The notes beneath the pieces are model-generated. The model ran no database searches. It had not been told where the DNA came from and saw only the letters and a list, made by a program, of their open reading frames with translations. DNA of 64,000 nucleotides from Larix kaempferi (taxonomy: Eukaryota > Streptophyta > Pinopsida > Pinales > Pinaceae). Position 1 is the stretch's first letter, and every line of letters starts with the position of its first letter. The translations under genes were made by a program, and so were the position numbers. The stretch lies in contig BSBM01000646.1 of NCBI GenBank assembly GCA_027924585.1, positions 803,501 to 867,500 of the forward strand, read 5' to 3'. Positions 43,592 through 54,790 of the stretch are shown piece by piece.

Positions 43592-44368
43592 TGGTAGATC
43601 CATTTCATCTGGTGAGGATTGGTTTGGGAAAAAATGGAGGAGGGCGACGAGGGTTTCGTTTATGAACTTGGATGGTTTTTGGACGTGGAGGGTTTGTATG
43701 GGCGTTCACTGAATACCAGGTGACAACCAGCTTCGCCTACCTTCGGACAGTTGGAGGTACTCCCAAATAGGTGCCGGTATTTCACTGTTTGATATTCACG
43801 CTTCACATGGGGTTTTGGGTTTTCGTTGGATGTGTATCTAGGATTACCTGTTATAGAATGTTGGTTTTTCTTTGGATTCTATCAATCTGCTGTGGACAGT
43901 GACAGGAACTATTCGGTGGGGTTTTTATACGCACTAACTGACAGTTTTGGTGCCGACCACTTGCTGTGGTGCTGGTCCCTGGTTTTCTCACTAGCTAGCT
44001 GTGTTAACTTGCTGCCGTTTATTTACCGTTTGCTTAGACAGGGTTTCTGCGACCTGGGGTTTTGGTTTTTCCGGGTATCATTAACACTTGGCCGTGGATA
44101 TCTGCTGTCTATTGGGTCCGGCCATATTTCTCCGGTCTCTTTGCTGTCGGTCTCTACCGAGGTTTGACCCGGCCTTGTGCGACCTGGGGTTCGATTGACC
44201 TAAACTTCTGGGCATCATTATCTATTATTGGAATCTGTCATGGTTTTTGCACACGGTCTGTTACAAACCTGGGGTTTGTTTCTTCTTGATTTGAGCTGCA
44301 TGGGATCTCGGAACGTCCGGCACCTAGACGCTTCTATTGTGTTTGCTTGAACTGCTTTCATCTGACAG
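43592..44368 (+). other. LINE 5' UTR
   Basis: T- and G-rich, with no long ORF of coding character. As in other plant LINEs an internal promoter would have to lie here; I see no clear motif. Confidence 0.6.
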
Positions 44369-46290
44369 ATGGGGGAACATGTGGCGGCTCCACAAGCCTT
44401 GGCGGATAACCCCATGACCGTCTCAGATTACAGAATCGAAGAGGCGGGCTTATTTAAACCTGACTCCTATTTTCAGGATATGCTTCATGTCAAACGTCCT
44501 CTTGCCTCAGGTAGTGGGCAAAGAGCTCCACGTGCCAAACATGTGCCAAAAAAAGGCCACCTGCCTTTGGTGGGGGTTCCTGGGGTGACATCGGGCTCTG
44601 ACCCTTCGGTCGACAGCGCTCGGGCTTGTCCGTCTCATGTACACGGGAAGAAACGTCGGTATGTCTCTCGTGCTTCTCATCGCTTGAGAGAGAAGTTTTG
44701 TTGCCGTCCCGGGGAGGTCTGGCTTACTATGGGCCGGGACCTGGGCTTAGAAGAGCTTGTTGATTTCAATGTGACTGTTTTGGTGGGGAAATTCTCCTAT
44801 TTTGCAATGGATCGAAAGGACATTGTGGGGTGGGTCACCAAAAAATGGAATCCCATTGTGGGTTACACTCCCCAGGTTTTTGCTATGGCTCGTGGTTGGT
44901 ATGGTTTCAAGTTTGAGCAGGAAATTCACTGTTCGACTATTTTAAACCAGCTGTGGCTTCATGGTGCTGGCAGCCTCATGTTACAGAAGTGGCATACTGA
45001 TTTTGACCCAGATTTGGCTACTGTTCGCTTTCTCATCCCTGGCCTTCCGCTTGCACTTTGGAATCGAGGGGCGTTTGAAGCTATTGGTAATAGCTTGGGT
45101 CGTTTTCTTCATGTGGAGGATGAGCACCTTACGGGTTTTGACCGTCGTATGGGGTGGCTCTTGGTGGAGGTTGACATCTCTTTGGGGCTCATTGATGTTC
45201 TCCACATCAACTGGCGTGGCCGTCGACTGGACTTGGTTATCGACTATTGGGGCATCCCCTTCCGTTGCTCCAATTGCAAACAAGTGGGACATCTATGGAG
45301 GCAATGAAACCAACGATTTTCTTCTGGTCATTCGGTGGGGGCGGACCCCTTTTGGTCTTCGGATGATGGCAGCGACAAAGATGTGGATACGAATGGAGGT
45401 CTAAACGGTTTTTCCAACAGGGTTTCGACACCGATTAATTCGACTGCGGGATTATTGGGTAAGTTGGCATCCAATGACCCATCTCTTTATCATTCTTTGA
45501 ATGATTTGGACATTAAATTCATAAATGCATTGGAGCTTAATAATGGTAACAATGGTAACTATCTGAGTCGTGTGTATCCAAAGCTGTCAAATACCTCTGA
45601 GTCTAAAAAAGATCCCAATGTCTCGTCTGATTATACGTCCCCCACTTCTGATGTACCACTACCTGTGTTTATTTCCTCCCCTGGGACCTCGTCCGTCATT
45701 CCTATTTCGCCCGTTGCGTCGGCTAACATTCACAGTCCTACAGTTATCCTATCCTCGGATTGTGAGGTGCCTCTGTCTGAGTCTGTTCCTGTTGAGGATG
45801 GGGCGTTGATTGACAACACAATGGAACTCCCGTCTGCCTCCCTTCCTTCTCATACTTTACAACCGGTGAATCGGTGCCCCGGGATCGAGTATTACTCATC
45901 CCATCCTACTCTAAGATGGTTAAAAAATCACCCCTCCCTGTTTATTTAAAAAATCGGGTTGTCGTTGATTGTGGTCCAAGTAATACAATCGTGGCTGATT
46001 CCTCGGACCCTGCGGCACTGGTCCCGGATAAGGAGGTGTTGAATAACATACCATCTGCTGCAATTTTGGCCACGCTGGGAGATCAATGTATTGTGAAGGG
46101 GGCTCGACAGGGCGGGCTGGCAACTGATTTCTCCCCATTAAAAACGAGGAGTGCTAGAAAAAATTCAAAGGTCGACACTCTGGGGGGTAATGACAAAAAC
46201 ATTCCAATTACCCCCGTCTCTCCTGATACCAGGGCTCTTAGAGGAATCAAAGCCCTAGCCAGGGGACGAAAATTATTTTTATCTCCTTAA
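44369..46290 (+). pseudogene. LINE ORF1: DUF4283 and zinc-knuckle protein
   Basis: Starts at ATG 44369. Residues about 110-250 resemble the DUF4283 domain of plant LINE ORF1 (LVGKFSYFAMDRKDIVGWV, GWYGFKFE). A region of about 270-300 with IDYWGIPFRCSNC follows. The zinc knuckle CSNCKQVGHLWRQ lacks its last Cys because that codon is TGA (45305-45307). The same frame then runs on to 45949 through a Ser/Pro-rich linker. A frameshift at about 45875-45945 moves the C-terminal part (KGARQGGLATDFSPLKT-SARK, DTRALRGIKALA) to another frame ending at 46290. ORF1 binds element RNA; this copy cannot make a whole protein. Confidence 0.8.
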
Positions 46291-49200
46291 ACATCAAGGG
46301 TGTGGCGGGTATGCCCAAACAACTAGCCCTCAAAAGAGTCCTACAAATTGTTAATCCTGATCTGGTCTTCTTACAAGAAACAATGGTTTGTGGGGAGAAA
46401 GCTCGTACTTTTTTCAATAAAATAAAGCCGGGATGGTGTATGTCCTCTATTGATGTGGTTGGTCTTTCTGGTGGCCTCCTGGCTGCATGGAACCCGGGGG
46501 TTCTTAAGCTAAATCCTTTTATTACTTCGCTGGGCATACTTCTGTCTGGCAACTATAGAGGCTCAGAAAAAAAATATAAATATTGTAAATTGCTATGGCC
46601 CTTACTGAAACAGGGAAGCTTCTTGGAATCTGGCATGTTCGGGACATTTATTGGCATTGGAAAATTTGATACTTGCAGGTGATTTGAATTTTTCTTGGGG
46701 GACTGAGGAAATCTGGGGTCGCGCGGCCAGAAGGGACCCTCTTGGGACTTTCTTCATAAATCTTTTCTCCACATATTCTCGGATTGATGTGGAACCGCGG
46801 CCATTGGCCCCCACATGGTCAAATGGTCGACAAGATGAGAATTTGATATCCAAACGTATTGACCGTTACTTGATATCTGAGTCACTTTTAAGCTCTTTTC
46901 AATCATACAGAACATGGATCCAGCAGACCCATATCAGTGATCATCTCCCCATTATTTTGCAATTTGAATCCGACGCAAATCATCATGTATACCCATTTAA
47001 ATTCAATTCTGTATGGTTAAATGATTCAGATTATGATGTGGGCGTGCAATCCCATTGGGCAAATACCGATGTTTCAGGGGAGCGGTCGGCAATGGACAAG
47101 CTTGCTGTGAAATTAAGTTCTTTAAAAGACTACACTATAAAGTGGGAACGATCCAAAAAAGCTGAGCTGACTACGGAACTCAATGCGCTTGAAATGGAAA
47201 TTGGTGATCTTAGGGATCAATCTTTGAGGGTGGGGATTTCACAACCTGGTCGAGCCCGCCTTGCTATTTTGGAGGAAAGGAAACTCAAAATCCTCCTCAT
47301 TCATGAAGAGTCCTGGCGTCTAAAGAGTCGGGCAATATGGCTTAAAGCTGGTGACTTAAACACAAAGTTCATTCATCGCTATGCTGATTCCCGCAGAATA
47401 CAAAATAACATTTGGGATCTTAATGATCCTGATGGGAGGCGGATTCATGGTGATGAAGATTTGATGTCTGAGGCATCTCGGCACTTTCTAGATTACTTTA
47501 CTAATCCTGTGAATACATCCCTGCCTGAACAGTTTAAGCTTATAAAGGAATATCCTCGGATGTTCACTAATATGGAGGGGGACAAAATATTTGAGGTTAT
47601 TACTATCACAGATGTTCAGAATACCCTTCGGGGTTTTGCTAACGATAAATCTCCTGGTCCGGATGGGTGGACGGTGGAACTGTTCACACACTTTTTTGAA
47701 ATTATGGGGAATGACCTCAGGGATGCTGTGGATGAATCTCGGTCCTTGGGACTGGTATCTGGGGCACTGAATTCTACCTATCTAGCACTGATACCTAAAT
47801 CATCACATCCTGAGAGCTTTAATGATTTCCGTCCTATTGCTTTGTGCAATTTAGTATACAAGATCATATCCAAGATAATTGCACAACGTATCAAACCGAT
47901 CCTGTCTACGTTCATTTCTATGGAACAATATGGTTTTTTGGATGGGAGGCAGATTCACGATGCAGTTGGCGTGGCACATGAGGTTTTCCACAGTATAAAT
48001 CAAAAGAAGTTGGACGCACTTATACTCCAACTTGACTTGGTGAAAGCCTATGACTGGGTAAATTGGACTTTTCTCAAATTGATCCTTATTCAAATTGGAC
48101 TACCTTGGAAGGTAATGAAGTGGATTATGGCTTGTGTTACCTCTGTCAATTTTTTAGTTCTTATCAATGGTCAACCGACTGATTTCTTCAAGTCTTCTAG
48201 GGGACTTCGTCAAGGATGCCCTCTTTCACCCCTTCTGTTTCTGCTGGTCATTGAAGGGTTGAGCCTCTCCATTCACAAAGCTAAATGTGAGGGCACTATT
48301 GTGGGTATCAAGGTCTCGGCAGGTGTATCGGTTACTCACACTCTTTTTGTGGATGATGTGATGCTTTTTGGTCTGGGAATACTAGCTGAATGGCTACAGT
48401 ATAAGAAAATACTTGATTTTTTCTGCTTGGTAACCGGTATGCTCATTAGTATGGTAAAATCTTTTTTCCTGAAGCACTCATTGGAGGTGAATATGGAACG
48501 CAGGATCAGGAGTATTTTTCCTTTGGAATTCAAGGAGTTATCTGAGGGATCAAAGTATCTCGGCTATTTTGTCAAACCTGCAAAATACAAGACTAATGAT
48601 TGGCTATGGCTTGTCAAACAGTTTGATTCGCGTATTGGACACTGGAGCTTGAGATATCTTTCACTGGGTGGCCGGCTTACTTTGGAAAAGGATGTTCTTC
48701 AGAACCTAGGAGTATACTGGTTCTCCCTCTACAAAATTCCTTTGTCCATTTTATGCATAATTCAGGGCAAATTCTTCTGCTTTATTTGGTCTGGAAGGGG
48801 GGAGAAGATCAAGTTTCATTTACTTAATTGGAAAACTCTGGCCCAACCATATACTCTTGGGGGTTGGAATGTAAAGAATATGGAGCTTTTTGTGATGGCT
48901 CTCCATGCTAAGAGTCTGTGGCGTGCTTTATTTAACAACTCTATGTGGGGATGTATCATTCGGGCCAAATACCTCAAACTTGCTCCGGTTGCGACCTGGT
49001 TTCGAAATGGCAGGCATTCTGTTATTGGTTCATCAAATATTTGTAATGTCCCCTTCTATCATACCAGCATGATAGAGAGGATCATTGTGCTAAAACCGGG
49101 CATCTAGCCCCATGAACTTATTAAGTAAGTTCTCAAATGATATAAAAGACATATGAAGATGCATAAATATTTTTAAAACACATCGGAAGTAACTTCAATA

Positions 49201-51716
49201 CACATCCAACATACATTCCAGATTTTCATGCCATTCATCAATCTAAGCAATATCAAATTATCAAATGAGAATACTTATCTTAAACCAAGTAGTCCCTGAG
49301 CAACCAGCTACGCTCCTGCAATGTTCCACCCAACCGTAGGCCAGTGTGCTCCTCAATCTCTCAGCACCACTGCCACCCCCGAGCTGGGCATGATCTCCAC
49401 AAGGAAAAAGGGGAAAGCAGGCTCTCATATAGACAAGGATACACCAAAATCAGCCAAGCCAATCAGCAGTTGGGTTTCTCAGGCTGCTAAGAGATGGACA
49501 GAGGTGAATTACTAAGCTTGTGGCTCAACCAGTTCAGAAAAACGCGGGAAAGCCCAAAACAAAATTTGGAAAAAGGGAAAACAACCCCAGGAGCATAATC
49601 GTTTTCAGAAAAACGTCCATGGGCAATTCATGGGCAGAAACGACCTCTATAACCCCAGAAAATCGTGGTTCTCTTCTCCTAGCCACTGTGCTAACCAAAA
49701 ATGAGTTTGCAGGCATGGAAAAATGCAGGAAATGGTGAGAAACGTGAAGGATAAAACCCCAACAAGCTCAGACTGCGTGAGAGGATGATTTCCATGGGTG
49801 AAGAATGGCTTTTGGGCACAATTTCGTGGGGGTTTTCTTGCCCAACAAACCAAAACTCAATTTCCTAGGTTGTTGTCTTTCCCATACACGAAAGTTGACA
49901 GCCATACCTCTCCCATCCCAAGGCATTAATTGTCTCAACCAATTCTTGGAAGAATTAAATGATTGGGGTGCATGAGACCAAATGGGTAGTTGAGAGTTCA
50001 TGGGTTTCCTCAATGAAATGGCTTAACACCATGGCTCAAGGGTTTGGTTATTTTCCCTCCCTATTCCTTGTAAAGATCATGCCCCCATCTCTTTGTTGCA
50101 TTGCATAGCTGGTTATGGGTTTTTCATTAAAAATGCATATTTACATGATGTCCAATTTTACATTGTGCACAGCTAGCACAAGAACCATATGCATCTATTC
50201 TAATTTTCGACACATAAAACGATAAATCAATGGCGGGGCCTTGGCCTTGAGATCCTCACCATGACTAAATAACAATATTTACATCATTTACAATATTAAT
50301 GCAATAGGGTCAAGATGGGGACATTACAATATTTGGCGTGGGCTCATGAGCTCGTTTTCTGTTGTTACAAAATGGCTTACTTGGAAACCTGGCAATGGCC
50401 GGGATATCAGACTTGGATCGGATCTTGTTCTGGGGGGATCCCCCTCATATCATTTTTCTCCCGAACTACTTGCACACCTTCGGGCCAGGGGGCTCTATAA
50501 TATTGCACATGCGGCTTCTTTCAATAATGGGGGATGGATCACTACTTGTCAACTTGGTATTCGTGGGATTATGTGAAAGAAATGGTCGGATTACACTATG
50601 CATCTCTATCAAGAAATATCCACCTTAGTGACTCCCCAGACAGGTTGGTTTGGTCGTGGGATGTTGCTTGTGGCGTGGTCACTTCAAAACTTGCTTACGA
50701 TTCTTTATTTGTTGACTGTCGACCGGTGAAGGTTTGGTGGCACACTGCGATTTGGAAGCTTGCCCTCCCTCCGAGGATTAGATGTTTTGTTTGGTTGGCA
50801 TTGGGTAATAATATACTTACCTGGGATAACCTTTGCCATCGTGGATTCTGCGGCCCTGGCTAGTGTCCTTTATGCTACTCCCAATTGGAATCGGTCGATC
50901 ACCTTTTCTCCTCGTGCTCGGTCATACAAGATCTCTGGTTACTTATTGCCAATTCCCTTGGTATACCTGTTGCTTGGCATTCGTCCACATTGATTGATTG
51001 TTTTGGCCGGTGGTTCCACGACTCTCTTTCTCTTAGGTGGTTGGAACCCCCATGTTTTATGCTGTGGGAATTATGGAAGTCCTGCAACCGATGTGTGTTT
51101 GATGGTATAGTTCCTAATCTGGTTTGGTTATGCAGCCGAACTATTGCCTTATTCAAGGAGTTCAATTCCATATCAGTCCCTGTGGGTGGCATGATTGATT
51201 TATCTGAAAAACGACCTGGTTACCGAATTGCTCCTCCGGTTCTGGTGTATCCTTGCGGGTTCTTTGATGGGGCTACGGCTGGGGGGAGAGGTGTTAGCGG
51301 GGCTGGTGTGGTGCTACATCTTAGCAACTCTGTCTCCTTTCGAATCCATTTAAATTTGGGTTTTGGTACGAACACCCGCAGTGAATTATGTGCACTCTGG
51401 CTTCTTTTATACTTTGCTCGGCTCAAACAGGTTTCTTCTCTCATTGTTATGGGTGATTCTTCTTCCATAATATCATGGGATTCGGGTTCTTCCCCACTCA
51501 ATGTGTTGCTCCTCACACATTGGTTGGATGCAGTCAGGAACTACATCAAAGATTTTTCAGCATATTCACTTTGCCCATGTTTATCGCGAGATAAATATGG
51601 AGGCAAACATGCTCTCCAAGCTAGCTTTGGACTCATCGATCGGTATTATCTTGTGGGAGGAATGGCATGAGGACCTTTTTTTCACCAGGGGCTCGGTTGA
51701 TTTGCTTTGGATCTGA
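46272..51716 (+). pseudogene. LINE ORF2: endonuclease, RT, finger, RNase H
   Basis: The position of the ancestral ATG is now ATT (46272-46274). Endonuclease: ISLNIKG, FLQETM, AGDLNF and ISDHLPI. A frameshift lies in the A-run at 46564-46571 and a TGA follows CYGPY. From 46651 to 49107 a long frame covers the end of the endonuclease and a complete RT: SPGPDGWTVELF, ALIPKSS, FRPIALCN, LDLVKAYDWVNW, RQGCPLSPLLFLL, FVDDVMLFG and GGRLTL. The solo LTR at 49042-50328 splits it, and removal rejoins the frame (SSNI/WRGL). After it come the finger (WDNLCHRGFCGPG) and RNase H (FFDGATAGG, RSELCALW, MGDSSSII, NMEANMLSKLAL), broken by shifts near 50570, 50860 and 51540. Confidence 0.82.
49042..50328 (-). 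repeat. Solo LTR of the LARD family, inside the LINE
   Basis: 1287 bp, TGTAATGTCCCC...GGGGACATTACA, with perfect TSD ATATT at 49037-49041 and 50329-50333. Its minus strand follows the LTRs at 52493-53870 and 60269-61642: TGTCCCCATCT-GACCCTAT at the start, CTCAAGGCCAAGGCCCCGCCAT next, and CCCAGCTCGGGGGTGGC with CAACGTTGCAG-like sequence further on. A single LTR with TSD and no internal part indicates LTR-LTR recombination. It is more diverged than the two LARD LTRs are from each other, so it is an older member. Small ORFs in it are incidental. Confidence 0.85.
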
Positions 51717-52211
51717 TTCTTATGGTTTGGTTCTGCGTAATTTTCTGATATATATATTTCTCATATGCTTATATGCGGCCTTATATTTTGCAGGTTCATA
51801 GGCACTATCTCCAACTCCTTGTTGGATTTTTGATCTGTTTGGAATTATACGGCTCTATTCTATTTGCTATATATTTGTCTTTTGTGTCCAGGCCTTTGGC
51901 TGTTTTGGACTTATATTATTTGTATTTATGTCTTTAGTTTGACTTTTATGGTACTTTGATACTATGACACATGGGGACGGTTAGTTAAGGTCTTATTTTA
52001 CTGTTGGGGATTTGATGTTTTTTTTGGCATCCTTCATGGTTTTATGTATGGGCCTTGGTATAGATCCTGGATTGTGATGATGACTTGGGGCCCAACCTGT
52101 GCTCGTATGTGATTTGAATCACATACCTACATGTCTTGATGGCATGATGTATTGGATCTATTTACTATTTCGCGGTATTAATAGTAAGATATACTTTTCC
52201 TTAGAAAAAAA
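51717..52211 (+). other. LINE 3' UTR and A-tail
   Basis: T-rich untranslated region ending TTTTCCTTAGAAAAAAA next to the right TSD. Confidence 0.7.
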
Positions 52212-52370
52212 ATGTCCAGTATGGATTCAGACAGGAGAAAAATACATGTTATTTCATTGTATCCACGTTTTTTTTCAAACTAAAAAAAAAGCTATACTTT
52301 ATTTAGAAAAGTATGTTTACATGTCCAGCATGAAAAATACATGTTGTTTCATTGTATCCATGTTATTGTG
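52212..52370. repeat. Host repeat units right of the LINE
   Basis: The right TSD starts this stretch. The unit AAAAATACATGTT-TTTCATTGTATCCA begins at 52238 and again at 52333 (95 bp apart). With the left copy at 43489 the empty site held at least two and a half units. 52371-52487 is AT-rich with nothing recognised. Confidence 0.7.
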
Positions 52371-52492
52371 GGACAAAGGACTTTAAATTTATTAATATAC
52401 ATTAACTTCTAACACATTTTAATTTTAATTATAAATTATAAATTTTAAATTTTAAATAATAATTATATTATAATATTTAATGTAGTTAATTT

Positions 52493-53870
52493 TGTCATGT
52501 CCCCATCTAGACCCTATCACTTTAACATTTTAATCGATGTAATATTTTTATGAAATCGTGGTAAGGAGCTCAAGGCCAAGGCCCCGCCATCGATTTATTG
52601 ATGCATATGGTTTGCATGCTAGCCAGGCACATTGGAACTTCAAGGCCCCGCCATCAATATGAATTTTAATAAAAATATCCACAACTAGCTATGCAATGCA
52701 ACAAAGAGATGGGGGCATGATTCTACAAGGAATTGGGAGGGAAAAACATTCAAAACCTTGAGCCAACCAAGTCAAGCCAAGTGTCAATGAGAGAACCCAT
52801 CAAACCCTCAACTACCCATGTTGACTTTTGTACCCAACCATTGATTTCTCCCAAGTGTTGGTTGAGGTAGTTAATGCCTTGGGAATGAAGAGGTATGGCT
52901 GTCCAAATTCGGGTATGGGAAAGCCACCCTTCATGGAAAAACATGTTTGTCTCCTTGGGCAAGAAAAGAGCCATGAAATTCTGACCCAAGCCATGATTCA
53001 TGATCATTCTTCCTCCCTCACGAGTTTAGAGCTACCTGGGCGTCTTCCAGGCATGCTGCAGCGTTTTCTTCATTTCCCTAGTAGAGAAGGGCGTTTTCTG
53101 TGTTGTATACCAGTGGGGGAGAAGGTAAATCGAATGGGGGTTAAATAGAGACCGTTTTGGGCTGTTGAAGGCTGGGATAATTGGGGAAGAAATCATTTTT
53201 CTTCCATGTGGGTGTTTGCCCCATTCCACAATCCATTTTTATTGGAAACGTTTTTGGGAAAACCCATGGCCATCTTAGTTGTAAATCCCACTGTTTAAAA
53301 TGTGTATCCATGCCCCTGTTTTGCTATGAGAAGAAAGAGTATGTTGGGGTATGGGAAATGGGTAATCCCTTGTTCTGCCTTGAGCCTGGGAATAAGCATC
53401 CATTGTGCAAGTGTAGCCTGATAAACCCAGTTAGACTGGCTTGGCTAAAATGATATGGTTAATGGACTGTGCGTGAGTGTGAATGTCCCATTTTTCCTTG
53501 TGAGAATCATGCCCAGCTCGGGGGTGGCCTTCGGACGGAATCAGTATAAGTTGTCGAAGAGCCTATGGTTGGGTGGAACGTTGCAGCGACATAGCTAGTT
53601 GCTTGGGACAATTGCAATGAAGATAAGTGTTTCTGTCTATGTATTTACTTCTGCAATGTTTAATTAATGACTGTTATTGATATGTTGAATGCATATGAAG
53701 AGTGTGTGGATGTTGTTTTAATTCCGCTGTGCATAATTTTCTTGTGTTACATCTGCACATTCATATTTTATTCATAGGAATCAAATGAGTGGGATGAATT
53801 TTGATTAAAATCCCCATCGATTGGTAGCATGTTCCTTGCCTTGCAGTGGTCAGTAGGTGGGTACATGACA
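52493..53870 (+). repeat. 5' LTR of the LARD
   Basis: 1378 bp. Near 52575-52660 the phrase AAGGCCCCGCCATC occurs twice, whereas the 3' LTR has it once there, so a small local conversion or duplication separates the LTRs. It contains one copy of the TGATAAACCCAGT-ACTGGCTTGG hairpin motif at about 53419. Confidence 0.9.
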
Positions 53871-53872
53871 TT

Positions 53873-53884
53873 CGGTATCAGAGT
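53873..53884 (+). other. Probable PBS of the LARD
   Basis: CGGTATCAGAGT two bases after the LTR. It differs at both ends from the initiator-Met PBS TGGTATCAGAGC seen in the copia and gypsy elements, so it is either decayed or a variant. Confidence 0.6.
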
Positions 53885-54109
53885 TGCTGGTTGCAGCATT
53901 GGGCCTCTATGGGCCAAATCCAACTACAGTTACAAGGGAAGACCCTTCCTAATCACCACAGGTACTGGCATTAAGACTAGCTGGCTAAGATTGGATGGTT
54001 TGCAGAGATAAAGTTACCTCCTACTGAACAGCATTCATCCTTGAAAGAAAGAAGGATTTCAAATTTTTCCTAAAGTGTTTTCGAAAATTTTTGTTTAAAT
54101 CTGTTTCGG

Positions 54110-54790
54110 GAAGAATTCGGGAAGTTGTTCCGAAATTTGCGGAAGACTTCGGCGAGTCGTTCCGAAATTTGCGGAAGACTTCGGCGAGCCATTCTGAAAT
54201 TTGCAGAAGACTTCGGCGAGTCGTTTCGAAATTTGCGAAAGACTTCGGTCAGTCATTCCGAAATTTGCGGAAGACTTCGGCGAGTCGTTCCGAAATTTGC
54301 GGAAGACTTCGGCGAATTGTATCGCAACGCAGAAGAGTTCGGCGAGTCGTTCCAAAATTACGGAAGACTTCGGCGAATCGTTCCGAAATTTGCGGAAGAC
54401 TTCACCAAATCGCCCCGAAATTTCGGAAGCATTCGGCAAACCGTTCCGAAACTGCGGAAGCATTCCGCGAATGGCTCCGCAACTGCAGGAGCATTCGCTG
54501 AATCGCTCCGCAACAGAAGCGTTCCGCGAATGGCTCCGCAACTGCGGGAGCATTCACCGAATCGCTCCGCAACTGCGGAAGCATTCGGCGAATTGCTCCG
54601 CAATTGCGGGAGCGTTCGGAGAATCACTTCGCAACGGGAGCATTCGCCGAATGGCTCCGCAATTGCGGGAGCCTTTGCCGAATGGACCCGCAATTGCGGG
54701 AGCATTCAGTGAACCGCCTGTTGCGGCAAGATTCAGCGAACCGCCCGTTGCAGCAGGATTCAGCGAACCGGCCCGCAACGGTGGCACGCG
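54110..54790. repeat. CpG-rich minisatellite in the LARD
   Basis: The first half has a 32-bp unit, TTCGGCGAGTCGTTCCGAAA plus TTTGCGGAAGAC, starting at 54148, 54180, 54212, 54244, 54276 and 54308, then slightly shorter units. The second half, from about 54430, has a related 27-32-bp unit (GCATTCGCCGAATCGCTCCG plus CAACTGCGGGA). The unit has no stop codon in any forward frame. Because 32 is not a multiple of 3, long repetitive ORFs open in all three frames and partly on the minus strand. I treat these ORFs as by-products. Confidence 0.9.

Larger units (their letters stand above)
43592..52211 (+). mobile_element. Full-length LINE, with a solo LTR inside
   Basis: A 16-bp perfect TSD ATGTCCAGTATGGATT lies at 43576-43591 and 52212-52227, and an A-run precedes the right copy. 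It has a 5' UTR of about 780 bp, ORF1, ORF2 and a 3' UTR; without the 1287-bp solo LTR and its TSD it is about 7.3 kb. It is the only LINE here with the N-terminal half of ORF1. It is distantly related to the LINE at 3987-22825 and is inactive. Confidence 0.92.

Noticed and set aside
49039-50331. DNA transposon with TIRs TAATGTCCCC...GGGGACATTA and a 9-bp TSD
   Set aside because: Moving the edge by two bases gives TG...CA ends and a perfect 5-bp TSD, and the body resembles the LARD LTR on the minus strand. A solo LTR explains all of it.
52750-53453. ORFs in the LARD LTR, repeated at 60522-61225
   Set aside because: Overlapping frames on both strands that appear twice only because the LTR does; no domain recognised.
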